DNA of 31,175 nucleotides, taken from assembly GCA_051004675.1 (NCBI GenBank), contig JBPCKC010000021.1, positions 1 through 31,175 on the forward strand. The letters are read 5' to 3'. Within the stretch, counting starts at the first letter, position 1. Each line of letters starts with the position of its first letter. Under the pieces are notes generated by a model. The model was not told the origin of the DNA. It did no database searches and saw only the letters and a list, made by a program, of their open reading frames with translations. The stretch comes from JBDTSW01 sp051004675 (lineage in GTDB: Bacteria > Actinomycetota > Thermoleophilia > Solirubrobacterales > 70-9). A program made the position numbers and the translations under genes. Shown piece after piece: positions 30,633 to 31,175 of this stretch.

Positions 30633-30838
30633 AGCTCGGGAACCGGCCGCGGGGAGCGCATCTCGTCGAGATCGCCGTCCCAGCCGGTCCCTCGCATCGC
30701 GAGCATCTCCTCGCGCGTCATCGGCTCGACGTCGACCTCTCGAAGCGCGTAGTCGACCGCTTCGCGCTTCGTCCGGATCCTGTAGATCCGCATCACGCGC
30801 GCGATCAGCTCGTCGTCGATCTCGATGTTCGTCCTCAC
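30629..30838 (-). CDS. vapB: VapB-type antitoxin
   Basis: 69 residues from GTG 30838; longer in-frame starts run through the operator. N-terminus M-R-T-N-I-E-I-D-D-E-L-I forms a ribbon-helix-helix DNA-binding arm (family pattern of VapB), then T-K-R-E-A-V-D-Y-A-L-R-E. The C-terminal half (M-T-R-E-E-M-L-A, G-W-D-G-D-L) fits the toxin-neutralising arm. A near-leaderless transcript is likely, as TATAGT lies 9 bp upstream of the GTG. Confidence 0.9.
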   Translation of the reverse strand: MRTNIEIDDELIARVMRIYRIRTKREAVDYALREVDVEPMTREEMLAMRGTGWDGDLDEMRSPRPVPEL

Positions 30839-30842
30839 GGTT

Positions 30843-30868
30843 GTGTAACTATACACGTTCAGGTGTAT
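30843..30868. promoter_or_regulatory. VapBC operator with three alternating half-sites and -10 box
   Basis: GTGTA (30843-30847), TACAC (30852-30856) and GTGTA (30863-30867) alternate in orientation; ATACAC/GTGTAT is a perfect 6-bp palindrome with a 6-bp spacer. On the minus strand TATAGT (30848-30853) gives a -10 box, within the operator. This fits autoregulation by VapBC. No clear -35 box. Confidence 0.55.
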
Positions 30869-30913
30869 GTGCGCCGGGGCACAGCCCGAGGGGCGCGCGA
30901 ATAGTCTTGCGCC

Positions 30914-31175
30914 ATGGCGACGGGACACAAGGACCGCCTGACGGCGCTCGATGCCTCGTTCCTCGCGCAGGAGCGGCGCGCGTCGCACATGCACGTCGGA
31001 GCAGTGGTCATCGCCGAGGGGCCGCCTCCCGATCACGAGGAGTTCCTGAAAGGGCTCGAGTCGCGCCTGCACCTCGTGCCGCGCTACCGCCAGAAGCTCA
31101 AGGAGCCGCGGTTCGAGATGGGCCGGCCGTTCTGGATCGACGACCCCCGCTTCAACCTCGAGTACCACGTCCGGT
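30914..31175 (+). CDS. Wax ester synthase/diacylglycerol acyltransferase, 5' part
   Basis: 87 codons from ATG 30914, cut by the window end. N-terminal signature L-T-A-L-D-A-S-F-L-A-Q-E, then S-H-M-H-V-G, matches the WS/DGAT family that makes storage triglyceride or wax ester from acyl-CoA. R-Y-R-Q-K-L and F-W-I-D-D-P-x-F-N-L-E-Y-H are also family-typical. The HHxxxDG active site would lie beyond the window. No SD is seen; TAGTCT 6 bp upstream suggests a leaderless transcript. Confidence 0.85.
   Translation, partial: MATGHKDRLTALDASFLAQERRASHMHVGAVVIAEGPPPDHEEFLKGLESRLHLVPRYRQKLKEPRFEMGRPFWIDDPRFNLEYHVR

Noticed and set aside
1..31175. CRISPR arrays, tRNA or rRNA genes, insertion sequences
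   Set aside because: No regularly spaced repeats, no tRNA cloverleaf-like or rRNA-like segments and no transposase motifs were noticed by reading.

Overview
The window is high-GC DNA in which nearly every gene shows strong G/C third-position bias. It looks like an aerobic, soil-type actinobacterium. The gene content (actinobacterial-type [NiFe]-hydrogenase, SUF genes led by a Rieske ferredoxin, a WS/DGAT acyltransferase start, tiny membrane proteins in GTGA/ATGA-coupled operons) suggests a lineage such as the Thermoleophilia. That placement is inference from gene content.

Layout. (1) 239-3201: Rieske ferredoxin, sufB, sufD (Fe-S assembly). (2) 3220-5436, minus strand: a four-gene translationally coupled membrane/cupredoxin-like operon, including a 51-aa membrane protein. 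(3) 5569-8129: a CADD-like putative di-iron protein divergent from a small haem catalase-like protein, a thioredoxin-fold protein without its CxxC cysteines, and a start-less remnant of an AAA+ ATPase C-terminus. (4) 8142-9382, minus: a Fur-family regulator and a nickel/cobalt permease, preceded by a palindrome matching the Streptomyces Nur-box consensus and lying exactly on the promoter. (5) 9538-24068, plus: one ~14.5-kb run of tightly spaced genes, hypC, a second hypC-like gene, hypD, hypE, hhyS, hhyL, NifU/zinc-ribbon, DUF5947, DUF6084, an unknown gene, maturation protease, hypA, hypB, a double-SIS protein and hypF. This encodes a group 1h (formerly group 5) high-affinity hydrogenase with most of its maturation machinery. 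(6) 24131-27453: an unknown 104-aa gene divergent from a second, orphan hydrogenase small subunit, followed 23 bp later by a PAS-GGDEF-EAL protein. (7) 27450-30838, minus: ispH, an MBL-fold hydrolase, an M28 peptidase and a VapBC pair. (8) 30914-end: start of a WS/DGAT gene.

How it fits together. The permease imports nickel under the Fur-family repressor. HypA/HypB insert nickel, HypC/D/E/F build Fe(CN)2CO, and the protease trims the HhyL C-terminus. HhyS carries the Fe-S relay, with the Cys-x2-Asp proximal motif of actinobacterial hydrogenases. The NifU/zinc-ribbon, DUF5947, DUF6084 and 384-aa proteins probably assemble the enzyme or link it to the respiratory chain. The SUF genes make Fe-S clusters.

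Most interesting: the orphan small subunit beside a c-di-GMP enzyme (possible redox or H2 signalling module), the Nur-like operator, a second strong dyad on the hyp promoter, a likely 1-nt frameshift in a C7 tract of the second hypC-like gene, and a REP-like palindrome inserted in frame in the DUF5947 gene. No rRNA, tRNA, CRISPR array or insertion sequence was seen. No intergenic stretch exceeds 300 bases; the longest is 1-238, which holds a hairpin and a weak promoter candidate.
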